DNA from: Pyronema omphalodes
Lineage: Eukaryota; Ascomycota; Pezizomycetes; Pezizales; Pyronemataceae
DNA: 64,000 nt
Reading direction: 5' to 3'
Assembly: GCA_024516155.1 (NCBI GenBank)
Contig: JAJJXM010000001.1
Coordinates: 868,001-932,000, forward strand
The position numbers were made by a program, and so were the translations under genes. The notes below the pieces were generated by a model that made no database searches, had not been told where the DNA came from, and worked only from the letters and a program-made list of their open reading frames with translations. Below, one piece after another: positions 1 through 12,774 of this stretch. Every line of letters starts with the position of its first letter. Position 1 is the stretch's first letter.

Positions 1-111
1 TTCACCCTCCCTCCCCAGCCTTATCTTTACCAATCACATCTAAAAACAATCCTAAACCCCTCGACCCTCCAATTTCTCCAGGAAATGGTCCAACAAAGCT
101 CCATCCCATGC

Positions 112-2156
112 TTACAATCCCGAATCAATCCTATTTGAATGTCAGAATACACCACACGGTAACCCCACAAGGCTGGATTAAACTCACTGCTGAATAACAG
201 TAGTATTACTAAACGCCCACCAATCCCTGCAGGTCTGATGCATGATCTGCGGAATATGCATGCGCTCAATATCACTAGGCCTCTCCATCAAGTTGACGTA
301 CAAACCGGCCGATACGTGCCAGGCGATGTGGCAATGGAAAGGCCAGACACCTGGGTTATCGGCTTCATATTGCTGCTTTTATTAGCGAAATTCAGTGATA
401 CCATGTAATGATAAAGGACTTACGAAAACATAGTATCCGTTCCTCTTAATCATAAAGGTATCTCTTCTTGCCGGGTTAGAAGGGTTGATTATGGTCCTAT
501 TATCCCAGTCTCCGGTTCCTTCAGCAAGTAGGTGCATATTGTGACCGTGGAGATGCATCGGATGTCTTGCTGTTGAATTATTCTTCAGGATTACTCTGAT
601 ATTCTTTGCTTTGCCGGAGTTGTAAACATTCCAATTTTGGGGGTACGTAAAGTTTCCCTTGTTCCCTAACAACAAAATCGGTCTGTTGAAGTTTGCTCGG
701 AAGGAAACATCATTCATGTGCCATAACCAGTACCCAGTGGCATTCTGTCTGATAGATATCTCGATGTTGTGGGTTATATCGGGCTCCGGCGGGGTGATTT
801 TGTACACTGGAACAATACTCTGAAGTGGGTAATCGGCTTGGTGACAATCCGGGATGGTATCCGGCTGTGGAGTAGAGGTAGGAAGAACATTTTGGATTGC
901 ATTGCCATAGTAGATAGCCGCCAAAGCATCCGGCTGGGTTGAATTTGTGCAAGCTGTTTCAATATGAGAGCGCATGAAATACTCACTCTTGTCTCCCTGA
1001 GCATCAACGACGACGTCTACACGCTGGCCAATACCAAGGGAGACCATGTTAACTGTGTAAGGCTCTACTGGAACAAAGTCATGGGCAATAACAGTGAGGT
1101 TATGTTCATCGATGGAAAACTTCTGCTGACCTTCAGCACCGGCATTGATAATTCTCAACCGATGCTTCTTGCCGGGAGTGAATTTGAATTTGGAAATGCC
1201 GGCATTGGGGGTGCATGTAAGGTTAGTCTTACTACAGTCGAAGTTCATCTTTCCATTAATCAAATTATTTTGGGAGACACCGGCGGCGAGAACAGTGGAG
1301 AGGTTAGTAGACATAACATTTTTGACGATGTCGAAGTATTCGCTGTGGTACCAATCAGTCAAAAATACGGGACCGAGATCGATGTCGTAGTCATGGGCGC
1401 TGTCGAGGTGATTAGGACCGTGGATAATCATAGGACCGAGGAGACCGCCGGCGTATTGACTGCTGTAGTGAGAATGCCACCACTGAAAGAGGTTAGTGTG
1501 ATGCCATTCATAATGGAGCACTCGGCTTACAGAAGTTCCGTAGATGTCAGCGCGAAAGCGGTATGTAAGCTGGGTGCCGGGAGCGATAGGACATTGCTGG
1601 ACTGATGGAACACCACTATGAAACTATTAAAAAAAATGCATGAAAATCTGTCGATAAGGATGCCTACTCAAACCAAGGAGTGGCTTTTTGCAGAAGCCCA
1701 TGGTAATGGATAGCTGTACCTTCGTCTGTGAGGTGGTTTTTAACAGTGACCTGATAAATTTAGTAAGTAACTTAACAAGATGAGATTATAGAGACATACT
1801 TCAATCCAATCTCCCCAGTTTGCCTCAATGGTGGGTCCAGGAAATTGTTCATTGACGACAATCATTTCCTTCTCCACACCATCGGGAGCGAGAACCTTCC
1901 GGGCAATATTCCAGTTGTATCTCCTGACAACACCAGTGTAAGGTGCATCCTTATAAGGATTAGAATATTTGGCGCTCAGTGGCCCCCAAGGATACCCATC
2001 AGGAAGAGGATTATTGGTCATGAACTTTGGGAAAGTAGGAGCACTGAGAGTTCCATAAGTCGAGTCACCGTTCGTTGTTTCCTGCGTAAGGTTTGCAGCA
2101 AGAGTAGTCAGAACCGTCGCTAACATTCTCGGAACGTTTTTTTTATTCCTCGACAT
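112..2156 (-). CDS. Laccase (multicopper oxidase), six exons
   Basis: Secreted-type blue copper oxidase that oxidises phenolics with O2. My model has exons 2156–1800, 1750–1668, 1615–1531, 1482–424, 372–188 and 130–112, giving 595 aa. All four copper-ligand blocks are present: IHYHG (about 133–137), WWHSH just after the 1530–1483 intron, HPMHLHGH in exon 4, and HCHIAWH at 541–547. Leu follows the T1 cysteine by ten residues (position 552), the type often linked to higher redox potential. The N-terminus has a hydrophobic stretch after a basic start, consistent with a signal peptide; the second Met (2123) could be the true start. A 19-nt last exon gives the C-terminus QIDSGL, whereas without that splice the frame stops at QQ. 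Family call is certain; the substrate and paralogue are not known. Confidence 0.93.
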
Positions 2157-2266
2157 CGTGAAAATAACGTGAGGATAAAATGAAAGTCGAGAAGGAGTCT
2201 AAGACAAGATGAAAGATAAGCGAAGAAATGCTTGTTGGTGAAGAATGAGAAGAGAATGTAGGAGGA

Positions 2267-2273
2267 CTTTATA
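2267..2273 (-). promoter_or_regulatory. Possible TATA box of the laccase gene
   Basis: TATAAAG on the minus strand, about 110 nt upstream of the laccase ATG. Position and sequence fit a fungal core promoter, but no transcript start is visible, so this is inference. Confidence 0.3.
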
Positions 2274-5200
2274 ATCCTCTTCATCCATCCATTGGACTGT
2301 AAGGCTCACTTTCAGGTGGCGTAAGAGAATTGATGGATTTCGAAGTTGACTATATTGATATTACGGACCGCAACTGTGGGTGCTTGGTACGCGTTCTCAT
2401 ATTGGAAATCCTAAGTCTGAATCATACTGTATCCTCGTGAGCCGTGATACAATCCGGCGACCCTGAAGCCTTGGGAGCCCTAGTTTGGAACCGCTGCAGG
2501 CCTAAGAAACCAATCCATTGGCTGAGAGGGCGCATGTCAGCAGCTTGTGTTGTTCAGTCTCTGTATGTTTTTTTTTCAGGCACCACCATTTCAGGAATTA
2601 CTGGAACATTTCCTATTGTCGGTCTGTGGATGATCTAAAACATATCCCGTGATTGTGCATCCTTGCATTTTTCAGGCAGAAAGTTCGGCCGCAAAACGTT
2701 CGTACCATTGGTGGGAAACATTAATCGAGCGACAGTGACGGGCATATGCTTTTTCGTTCAGAATTTCGGATTATCGTAGTAATTCCCAAATAATTATTGA
2801 ACCAACCTCCGGTCCCGAGAAGGCCAGTTGGAGTGGTAAAGAACCCCAAGATTTGACAAGTGATGCAAAGCCTCCAGTTCTGAGCCATCATTAGGTCTAC
2901 TTACGAAGTTCCATCAGATGCTTGAAGAGCGAGGCGAAGCAATAACAGGATACCTGTAAGATACAGTACCATACATAGAGCGCAGTATGTGGTAGTTGTG
3001 TGGGTGAAAGTATGTACCCATGAAGTTTGTGATGGGATTCAGGTCTAAAGGTGAAAGAGATAATAATGGTTACTGGTGGTTAACCAGGACATAATCTCTA
3101 CGAAACCCGGGATTATTTCCTTGGCAACTACAAAGGTAGAGCCGGCTTCTCCCTTAGATCTCTTACAGGGTGCTGTGCATTAGCGAACCAACGCCATATA
3201 GATGACGAACCCTTGTTTATTCGGCTCATCGTTCTTCATTGTTACTACTGGATGTAGGAACATTAGTTTCTACTGTACGTGCTTGTTGATATTCGAGTTT
3301 TCAATACGTTGTACCGCGTGTTCGTTTCAATCGTAAACCTCATGAACTTAGTCTCGGCTCTTCTGATGGAATCCATGCCTCTCATGGTCATCTCGTGGCC
3401 ATAAATCCATGGGAGGTCTAAATTTATCCAAGGAGAAGTATTTCGTGAGATGCATTTGGTTAGTTTTAACCTAAATGCCACCAACGATGCCCTGCGTTAA
3501 TGGTGCAGACTCGGCCGATTGCCTTGTGTCCTTGCAGATGCACCCACGTTCCGTGGTTCTTATGTCGCACGAACTACGGATATAATGATATCAGGTGAAT
3601 TATCGTGTTAGAAGTCGGTCCTGTAGATGATGCTGTCATTTGATGTTAAAACCTTATGAGCATGACCGGTCAGATTAAGTACATTATGAGTCTGTTACCC
3701 TATTAATAGTGCAGTGTTCATCTTAAGACACTGTTAACTGCGGAGAAACCTTGAGACGTGGATATGTTTGTCACTCTCGTAATTCTCCAAGCGACCATGA
3801 CCATGAGAAACAGGGAAGATAAATTTCCAAGGCGTGCAATCGGACCAGGTACGGAACGGAAGGGAAAACTATAGGCCGAATAGCCTTATACATACATTAC
3901 GCTCGTATGAAAGTCATATGAAGCTAGTGAATCCAATGGACGACTGCTCCAGATGGTTTACTGATCATATTCCTTGAATGCTACAAGGAAGCATTTTGTA
4001 ATATCTACATAAAAGAAGATCTTATTGTTTCGTGGAGTTGTATCTCTGAGACAATCAAATTAAAGTTGTGTTACAATATCTAAACATCTGTCGGGATATT
4101 TTATTTGGCGCACTCATTGACTAGACCGTAGAAAGAGCTCTGTGGATTTGTCATTAACTGGTATGGAATAGAAAGGTTAGATGTTGCTTCTATCAGTGCT
4201 ACAATCTGTAAAATTGACTGCAATGATGAGGATAACCGTTTCTACTAGCATTTATGGCCCCGTCAATGTTGCTTGACAACTCTCGGAGACTCGGATTCAC
4301 AGGCAGCGGCATCTGCTGGAATCATTGTACATGTCATCTTTGAAGTTCAAATGGAAGATAAAAAGAGAGTCAAAGCTAATGAGGACGAATGATTCGATAA
4401 CGCAGTTAACGTAGGACAAAAAACATCGAAGTTGATGCAGATATTGCCCATTCAAAGCCAAGCGGGAAGCAGCTTGACGTACTCCGCTCAAAATTATATT
4501 AGGGTTAGAACGGAATGTCCGGAACACGGTATCTAGCCCGATCTTATGTCACCCTGCAAGGATAATTGATGCGCGGAACTACATACGAATTCTGGATCAT
4601 GAGCCCATACTCGATTCTTACTCGGCTCCACCTTTTGTGCGATGCAGCTCATCATTTGGCAACTCATTGATTCAATTCGTCGTAAACTCAGGTAACACTT
4701 CCGATAAGCTCAATGCAGGTCCTTTTCTTCTTTTTAATGCATGATATGCGTGAGAGTTGCAGGTGATCAATACTTGGTTGGGATCTCTGCAGACAAACGC
4801 GCAAAATAATGTATCCGGCTTTAATCATTGGAATCGATCAATATTCTCGGAATTTCCAGGATTATCATCTTCGGCTTTTTCCGAAGATGCATATCCATCG
4901 AGATGACTGTTTACTCATATTAACCTGCATTCACTGCATGGCGAGTGTTACCGATAAGAATCTACCAAATGGGTGAGCTCAGACAGGTGAGTTCTCGCCA
5001 GGTTTTGGGGGTAAAAATTAGTGGAGTTTCGATGCTACAATTTGACACCAAAACCCTTGTTCCGAAACTTCTCCGGGGGTTTTTCCTCTTTTTTTTTTTT
5101 TTTTTTTTTTGTAAGTATTTGCTAGTTTCTCCCCCCAGAAAGTCTCACTCAAGACACAGAGAAAATCTACCAGTGTGACATTACCTAATACGTTTTATTT

Positions 5201-7105
5201 CAGAATTCACGGTAGGTGTAGCCAGTCTTGGGCCTGTAGGACGAGAAATATACCGCTAATGAAATGTCTGCGCACAAACAAAGAATCCTAGCAACGCTCA
5301 ATACTACGGTAAAAATACCCTCGAAATATGCAAAACGAATTAACTGAGAATAATTCATCCGCCCTCGAAGCCCCGTCGGCAGATGAGCAGATCATGCCCT
5401 CAGGTACGAGGCTCCTTGTTAACAGAGTGAGCCGCATATTAATCTCACACGAACTGTTTACTTCATATTACAGTTCATGGTGAGACAAATGCCGATATAA
5501 CTGTACGATCACAGTTGGATGCCGAGTTTGAGCGTGGCTTCGTCGACAACATGGGATGGAAAGCGCTATCCGTAAACCGGGTGTATCGGTATATCTACAA
5601 TGAGCGCTTGAAATATTGTATTCGTAATCGCAAGAAATTTACATAGATGGAATCACGTAAGTCGAGCTGAACCGCTAGTTAAGGCCAGCCCATCGTTCGC
5701 TCTCATCTCAGCTAACCTTTGACTATAAGGCAGCGTTATTGGCACGACCACTTGACAAAACAAGTAGCAGAAATACATACAAGTTGATGTATCCTGTCTT
5801 ACTCAGAATTGGATCATTATGGATGGTTCTTTACGAAGGGTTGTTCTTGTGTTACAGTGATGAATATGTCATGCTCACACCTTGAAATTCATGGCCTCTC
5901 ACTCGTCACAAAGTGCGCATAAATGTAACTGTACCAAATCCAGGGTTCTTTCCATAAAAATCTCATTGAATTGCGTAGTTACTTTGATAAAATTCTGAAA
6001 TATGACGGAACTGAGCCAATTTTTACTTCCCAAAATGGCAGGGGTGTTGAGGAAAACAATACTTGGCGGCCGGAAAACGGTCTACCCGTAAGCCAAGCCA
6101 CGGTGCCCACGTTAATCCCGAAAGCCACTTTCTAGATTCACGTATGTACATTCATATTATTCTCCGCCGCTGTTATAGATATCATCCAGACGAGATCTTT
6201 TGATGATGATAACGTTAGGGCCGTTTCTGCTCTGCGTGTGCGTAACACCTCACAAGCTTCTGGACGCCTGTGATGTATCTTCGGGCAATTAAACAATCGA
6301 TCTTCAGTGCTGCATCACTAACACCGAAGTCATGATTAAATCGTCCTTACGCTCCTCTCGAGATCAATCTCGGAAATCAGAAATAGCACAAAATCCGAGA
6401 AAGATACACGGCAATGTATGCAGAGTCGACACGGGATAATCCAATTCATATCAGATGCATGGGAATATTGGTAAGGTGTGTAGAGAATATTAAATCATCA
6501 ATTAACCTTGACAATTGCGGGTCTTTATAGAGTATGTTCATTGTTGCGATATATATCGTGAGCTGGCTTTGGAGGAGGTAGCGATAAGCTTCCCACTGGG
6601 GCCAAACTGTTTCACAAAGTGACTTGCATTAGCCTTTGGGACAACAAAACTAAACGCGGGGCACGTTATTGCATACCTAATTGAGCGAGCCCTCGAGGTG
6701 CGCTTGCGATTAATCAGCGCGTTTGCATGTTTCGTTACTTAAGGAGATGCGGAGTACGTACGCGGCAATCAAACCGATACTCGCTAAACCCTCCAAAAAT
6801 TAAGCCATCACAATTTATGTACGCAGATCATTATTCACATATGCATCAAACTTACGATAACTTATCATGAACATTCTCAAAAACGAAGAACGCAGAGAAA
6901 GTAAATAAGAAATAGCACCTGATATGCCGTTTGGGAAAGATAATGAACTCAGTTTGAATACGATAGAAAATGCAATTGCATAAACCCTGGCCGATTCATC
7001 GTCGGAGTCTATATGGAAACGTTTTTCAGGGGCATTTGATTGGTAAATACTTTACGGTTTGGCCCTGGGAGACCATTTTTAAAATCAGTAAAGCAATATT
7101 GAGAT
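2274..7105. other. Gene desert; no gene recognised
   Basis: About 4.8 kb between the laccase and a decayed remnant. Stops are frequent in all six frames and the longest frames are under 80 codons with no recognisable motif. One frame on the minus strand (3484–3263, 73 codons) has a protein-like composition but no family I recognise. A poly-T run of about 22 nt lies near 5089–5110. Nothing else supportable was seen; it may be ancient decayed transposon DNA. Confidence 0.5.
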
Positions 7106-7500
7106 TTAACGCTTCGTAACAAACGTTAGTATGGAATTAACAGCGCCTTTTGGTGATGTAAATACAAGAAATTTCACATCGTCGAGAAAGTAGAATTGCT
7201 TAGCATAGTTCCAGGTTAAATCAAAAGCCTTTTCGATCTTCTTGGGGTCTGTTTTTGGAAGCCAGATGCAAGGCTCTGTGGAATTGACTAATGCATTGAT
7301 AGTCTTATCCAGGATGTTATTGATGGGTCCAATGCCACTCTCATTAGCCATTTTGAGTGTAATTCTCGTCAATAGTGGCTTTATCACTTTTTACTGTTTA
7401 GTATCAAGAAGGAAGACTACATTATTTAGCTCAAATTCAATAGCGCTGTATCCTCCGAGAATGGTGGCGCGGTTCGCGTTTCACAGTCCAATTCCAGGTA
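7106..7500 (-). pseudogene. Decayed coding remnant, family unknown
   Basis: One minus-strand frame reads like protein for roughly 130 codons, but stops interrupt it. The upstream part contains ILGGYSAIEFELNN and ends at a TAA; the next codons continue in the same frame as KVIKPLLTRITLKM and run to 7106. A TGA also lies further upstream near the GIGL segment. No splice sites remove these stops cleanly. Composition is that of a soluble alpha/beta protein. I do not recognise the family, and it stands alone in the desert, so a dead gene or transposon fragment is most likely. Confidence 0.35.
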
Positions 7501-9384
7501 AACTTGATATTTTTGCTGTCTTCTTTAACAGATGCTACAAATAAACAGAAAGCTTTATTGCTCACAGGACCAAAGCGCCTAGAGCAGCGACAAATCCTGA
7601 AAAGCCTATGTCAGACAAAAGAAAAACCAAATCCCATCGTCGTAGTCTAACCCATATAGTGATGCCCCACAATCCCCTAAACCCCAAAGATTCATCTGAC
7701 AAGTGCAAGAACAAAAACAAAAGAAGTAGAGAAAAAGAATGAAATACACAAAAAGAAAAATAACAGATAGAAGAAAAAGAAAAGAGTGTTACCTTCATGG
7801 GATTTTACTCGTAAGGCTTTCCCATATACGTTCACTCCAAGAACTTCAGGATATCTAGGGGGGCCTCATTATGTGACCTTGGTCACGGGGACGGGAATTT
7901 TTGGGGTTTTCTTAGCGTCCTGCATAGGCCTTTCAGGCCTCGGTCAGAGTATGATTAAAATCAAATCAAATCAAAATCAAACTTCAGGATGTCCTTCGTC
8001 GAACCTTCATCCTGGAAGAATGAAACTACACTCAGCCTTGCTTCCCTTAGCTTGTGCTCGCCATTCAGGCCTTACACATTTCTCTTGAGATTCATGAGCT
8101 CCCTGGTTCAAACTATGCACCCGCAGGAAAGGCGACCTTAAAATTAGATGAAATCTCCCAAACTGGATGAGGCATCCTTTGTGTGATTCATTGTACGAGT
8201 ACGTGATGACATTTTGACACAATAGACCAAGAACTTGCAAGTACCAGTTCACTGAGAGCTTAAAGCCTTAATTTTCGAAAGGAAGAGGTTAGGCATGACA
8301 TATTTGGAATTTATATTGTAACAAATTATAAATGAGGCTTGGTATGTAACTATCAACACCAACACTAAATCTTCAGGCCTAACATTTTCACTTCCACCGC
8401 CACCGGGGATTTCAGATATCATTAGATGCTCCATAAAGATGATTTGCCCTCAAAATGGGGATATGCTCAGTTATGTTTTGCCGGTCTTAGTCTACACAGC
8501 GTCACAGGATCGCAGCTCTATCGACCACTCATATAACATCTAGAAGAAGGCTGATTCATAAAAGTTGATATGCAGATATAACACCAGCCCCCGTTTTGGT
8601 GGTGCATACAATAAGAACCAAACTTGTTTCCTTACCGGAGGGTGAATCCTCTTCAATCATACGCCGCCATCATCACACCTACATACTTGTTTATTTCAGA
8701 CCAGTCTGATGCACAAATGGCCGAAAATCGTATGGCCGGGGGCCAACCGAGCAATGGGGAGACTTTCAAAGTTCTGCATCTCTTTTTATTTCCTTTTTAA
8801 GGCGTACTGTTTGGGTTTAGGGGACTAGGAGGCCTTACTAGATGGTTTCGGCCACAAGAACAGAATCGGGTCTTTTGCAGTGAATGATGAAATAAATAAA
8901 AGATGTACTGATGGCGTGCAGTTATAAAAGAAAGGACATGCTAATCAAAATACAGGCTGGGTCGCGTCCGGCTGCAGCCCTTCACAAAAGGTTTAAAAAG
9001 CAACATTTGGGGGTGTTTAATTGGTATAATTTAATAATGCACTCTGAGAGAATAAACAAATCATATTTCAGATTGCTGGTTAACAACTGAATCCTGGTTA
9101 AACATCACTCGCTTAGTGGCCAGCCCTATGGCGATCCCTACAGGTTCACCAAAATGCATAGGGAAAATTAATGTCTGTGGGTATACCTCTAGACCGTCAA
9201 ATTCAAACGACAGTCCATTACCAATATCTGACCATATCAAGTGCATGCAAATCAAACGTGGCAAACAAACACCATAATAAAAAGCACAACCATACTCTAC
9301 GCTCCGTCAAGTGGAGAAAGAATCTTTATCTACAAAGTCCTCCTTTTTTTCTCCCGCCGAACACCGAAACCACCATTTATCCGC
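7501..9384. other. Spacer downstream of the complex I gene
   Basis: No gene recognised. Purine-rich minus-strand stretches occur near 7690–7790. The 3' part must hold the 3' UTR and poly(A) region of the minus-strand complex I gene that ends at 9385. The short motif TTCAGGCCT recurs near 7936, 8062 and 8373, with no clear meaning. Confidence 0.4.
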
Positions 9385-10992
9385 TTACTGTCCAGGGGCA
9401 ATAAGCTTTCCAAGATCCCGGGCATTGTGGGCGTGTCCTCCCGCCAATGCTGCTCCACCGTTCTGTGCCGCAAAGTCGGCCATGCGCTTCTCCAACTCGG
9501 GACGGAAGTGTCTGATAAGTCCCTGAATGGGCCAGGCGAAAGCCTCTCCCAAAGCGCAGATAGTGTGTCCCTCAACCTGCTTGGTAAGTTCCTGGAGCAT
9601 GTCAATCTCTCTCGTACGTCCCTGACCCTTCTCGAATCTGTTCATGATCTGGTAGGTCCAGGTAGATCCCTCACGACAAGGAGTGCACTGTCTGCAAAGT
9701 GTGTCAGCTATGTAGGATGTCAAAAAGGAACGGTAGTATTTACCCGCAAGACTCGTGCTTGTAGAACTTGGAGAGACGGGAGATAGCACGGACAATGTCA
9801 GTAGACTTGTCCATGACAATGACGGCAGCAGTTCCGAGACCGGACTGAGCGTCCTTCAAAGCGTCGAAGTCCATCAAGACGTCGTCACAAATGCTCTTGG
9901 GGAGAACAGGGGTGGAAGATCCTCCGGGGATGACAGCGAGGAGGTTGTCCCATCCTCCCTTAACACCACCACAGTGCTTCTCAATGAGCTCGCGGAGAGG
10001 GATAGACATCTCCTCCTCAACAGTGCAAGGGTTGTTGACGTGTCCGGAGATACAGAAAAGCTTGGTTCCGGCGTTACGCTCACGTCCGAACGAGGCGAAC
10101 CAGTCTCCTCCACGACGACAGATAGTGGGGGCAACAGCGACGGTCTCAACGTTGGCAACGGTGGAAGGGCATCCGAAGAGTCCGACGGCAGCGGGGAAGG
10201 GGGGCTTCAGTCTGGGCTTTCCGGGCTTTCCCTCCAAAGACTCAATCAATGAGGTCTCCTCTCCACAGACGTAGGCTCCCATTCCACGGTGAACAAAGAC
10301 ATCGAAGTCGTATCCGGATCCACAGGCGTTCTTTCCGATCAAACCAGCGGCGTAGGCCTCCTGGATAGCGCGCTGGAGGATGGTGGCCTCGTGGTAGAAC
10401 TCTCCACGAATGTAGATGTAGGCAGCGGTAGCGTTCATGGCGCGACCAGCAACCAAACATCCCTCAATAAGCTTGTGGGGGTCCTTTCGCATAATCTCAC
10501 GGTCCTTGCAAGTTCCGGGCTCTCCCTCATCGGCGTTGACAACGAGGTAGCGGGGGGTGTTTCCCTTCTCCCATCCAGCGGGGTTCATGAATGACTGCGA
10601 CCATCAGTACGCTGGACAGATGCGGCAAATGGGGATCGCAAACGCACCCACTTCATTCCCGAAGGGAATCCAGCTCCTCCACGTCCTCTCAATCCTGACG
10701 TCTTAATCTCGTTGATGATCCAGTCATGTCCCTTCAACAAGATCTCCTTGGTCTTGTACCAGTCTCCGTACTTCTGGGCGGTCTTCAAGTCGGCGCCGTG
10801 CTGTCCGTACAAGTTCTGGAAAATGCGGTCCTGGTCCTTCAAACCTCCAAACTTGGTCTTCTTGGGCTTGGGAGCATCGTTAACGGTTGCGAGACCCCGA
10901 ACGGTGCCGGCTGCTGCAGATCGGGTAGCATACGGAAGTCTGCCGGCGGCGGCGGCGACAGTCCGTGTCGTGGAATTTCGCACGGCGAACAT
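9385..10992 (-). CDS. nuo-51: NADH:ubiquinone oxidoreductase 51-kDa (NDUFV1) subunit
   Basis: Complex I flavoprotein 1 of the matrix arm; it binds NADH, FMN and the N3 4Fe-4S cluster and starts electron transfer. Exons 10992–10648, 10594–9744 and 9691–9385 give 500 aa. The Arg/Ala-rich N-terminus is a mitochondrial presequence. [10 protein letters not shown] (103–112) is the nucleotide-binding glycine loop. The cluster motif SCGQCTPC supplies Cys398, Cys401 and Cys404, with Cys444 (TICALG) as the fourth ligand. The start was chosen because family proteins begin just before the presequence and upstream in-frame codons look non-coding. It shares a 650-bp divergent upstream region with BUB3. Length fits the family. 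Confidence 0.97.
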
Positions 10993-11642
10993 ATCTGATA
11001 TTAAGTTGTGGCGAATTGGTGCTCTCTGGGAGTGGAGAGTGGAGAGTTGGTGGGGGTTGACTTTAAAGGTGAAGAGGTTCCTGTGGAGTGTGCCGCGAGA
11101 ACGATGATGCCCGGCTACGATCACATAATCGCTCCATCTGATTGGACTTCACGGCAGCAGGGAGCACAAGGCCGCCACCCCCAGACGAACGAGAATCCGA
11201 ACCCGGGGTCATTTTTAGAGCAACTTGAAGACTCATCAGAGCCGGCTTTTTCTTTCAAAGCAGATCAGAGAGCTCTGGATTCTACTTCTGCTTCTCAATG
11301 GTGCTTTTACGCTTCCGTTAGCCCAGTATTGCATGAGCCCCACCATGAAAAAATGTTTTTGGCAGGTCGACTAAGGATGCTGTGAACATTCAAAAAGTTT
11401 CTTTAATCAAAGCAAAAGATTACAAACTCAAATTGATCTTGAAAAATAAGAAATTATCTCAACACAGCTTTCAAAAGTATCTTCACGTGCGGTCGTGATG
11501 CGGCTCTCTATGGCCGGGTAATGATTTCGCCAATCGCGTTCTCTCATGGAGGTGAAGGTGGAGATACCCGTGAACGATCTAATACCTGCGTCATTCACCT
11601 TAAACCTTAATCTCGAATTACGCGCACCACCACCGCGTCAAG
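10993..11642. promoter_or_regulatory. Divergent promoter region, complex I 51-kDa / BUB3
   Basis: 650 bp between two head-to-head start codons, so it must contain both promoters and 5' UTRs. No confident TATA box or known operator was seen. Short ORFs here are unsupported. Confidence 0.5.
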
Positions 11643-12774
11643 ATGACTTCCTCTGGTAATTATACCTCACCTTTCCAAATTCTCATTCATTTGCTTATCA
11701 TAATTCAGCTTCGAATGTTCGCGAACTACCTTCCCCACCAACCGACACAATCTCATCCGTGAGCTTCTCACCATACAGCTCAACACGTCTCATTGTCCCT
11801 TCATGGGATGGTAATATTCATCTCTACGACACACACGGCTCCGATGGTACCGGGTCAAAGCTTGCACAAATTTTCCACAACACCCCCGTATTATCCGCAT
11901 GTTACGGAGACCGCGACACCGAAATCTTCTCTGGAGGTCTCAACTTCACCGTCAACACTCTAGACCCCGAAAACAACACCGCCATAGAAATCGGTGCTCA
12001 CAATGATGCCGTCAGTTCCGTTTGCTACAACACATCCACCCGTATGCTTCCTACCTATCCAAATCCACAACAACCAGCTAACCCAAGCTCCTAGGACAAC
12101 TTATTACCGGATCCTGGGACAAATCCCTCCACACCTACGATCCTCGTACCTCCTCTTTAACCGGCGAATACTCCCAACCTCAAAAGATCCTGTCAATGTC
12201 CACCGTGGACCATACCCTCGTTATCTCCATGGCCTATAGGGTAATCTCCATTTACGATCTCCGCAACATGTCCAAACCCGCACAAACCCGAGAATCCTCT
12301 CTCAAATTCCAGAACAGAACCGTAGTATGTATGCCCAATGGACAAGGCTATGCGACATCAAGTATCGAAGGGCGAGTAGCAGTAGAATTCCTAGACCCCG
12401 GTGAAGAAAGCCAGGCAAGGAAATTCGTCTTTAAATGTCATCGACAAGTCGAAGGTGGTGTGGATGTTGTTTATCCTGTTAATGCGTTGGCTTTTCATCC
12501 GGTTTATGGCACTTTTGCAAGTGGAGGTGGTGATGGTGTTGTGTCGCTCTGGGATGGTGCCGCGAAGATTAGATTGAGACAGTACCAGAAATTAGGTGCA
12601 AGTATCGCTGGCTTGTCGTATAATAACGAGGGCAGGATGTTGGCGATTGGTACTAGTGCTGGTTTTGAGGGAGGACAGACAGATGGGGAGTGTCCACCAG
12701 AGTCAGTGAAGGTTATTATCAGAGAGATGCCAGAGGGGGAGGGAAAAGGAAAGATGCAGGATAAGAAACAGTAA
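11643..12774 (+). CDS. BUB3: Bub3, WD40 spindle-checkpoint protein
   Basis: Beta-propeller that binds GLEBS motifs of Bub1/BubR1 and Nup98-like proteins and recruits the spindle assembly checkpoint to kinetochores. Exons 11643–11655 (only 13 nt), 11709–12041 and 12095–12774 give 341 aa. Signature segments seen: PSWDGNIHLYD, GSWDKSLHTYDPR, the ISIYDLRNM strand, and YATSSIEGRVAVEFLDP, which is highly typical of Bub3 rather than of Rae1. The tiny first exon restores the usual short N-terminus before the first blade. The C-terminus ends in a Lys/Glu-rich tail. Both introns are 53 nt. Divergent from the complex I gene. Confidence 0.95.

Noticed and set aside
964..1605. 213-codon plus-strand frame
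   Set aside because: Antisense of the laccase exons; the minus-strand protein has all copper motifs.
9755..10252. 165-codon plus-strand frame and other long frames over 9.7–10.6 kb
   Set aside because: Antisense shadows of the codon-biased complex I gene.
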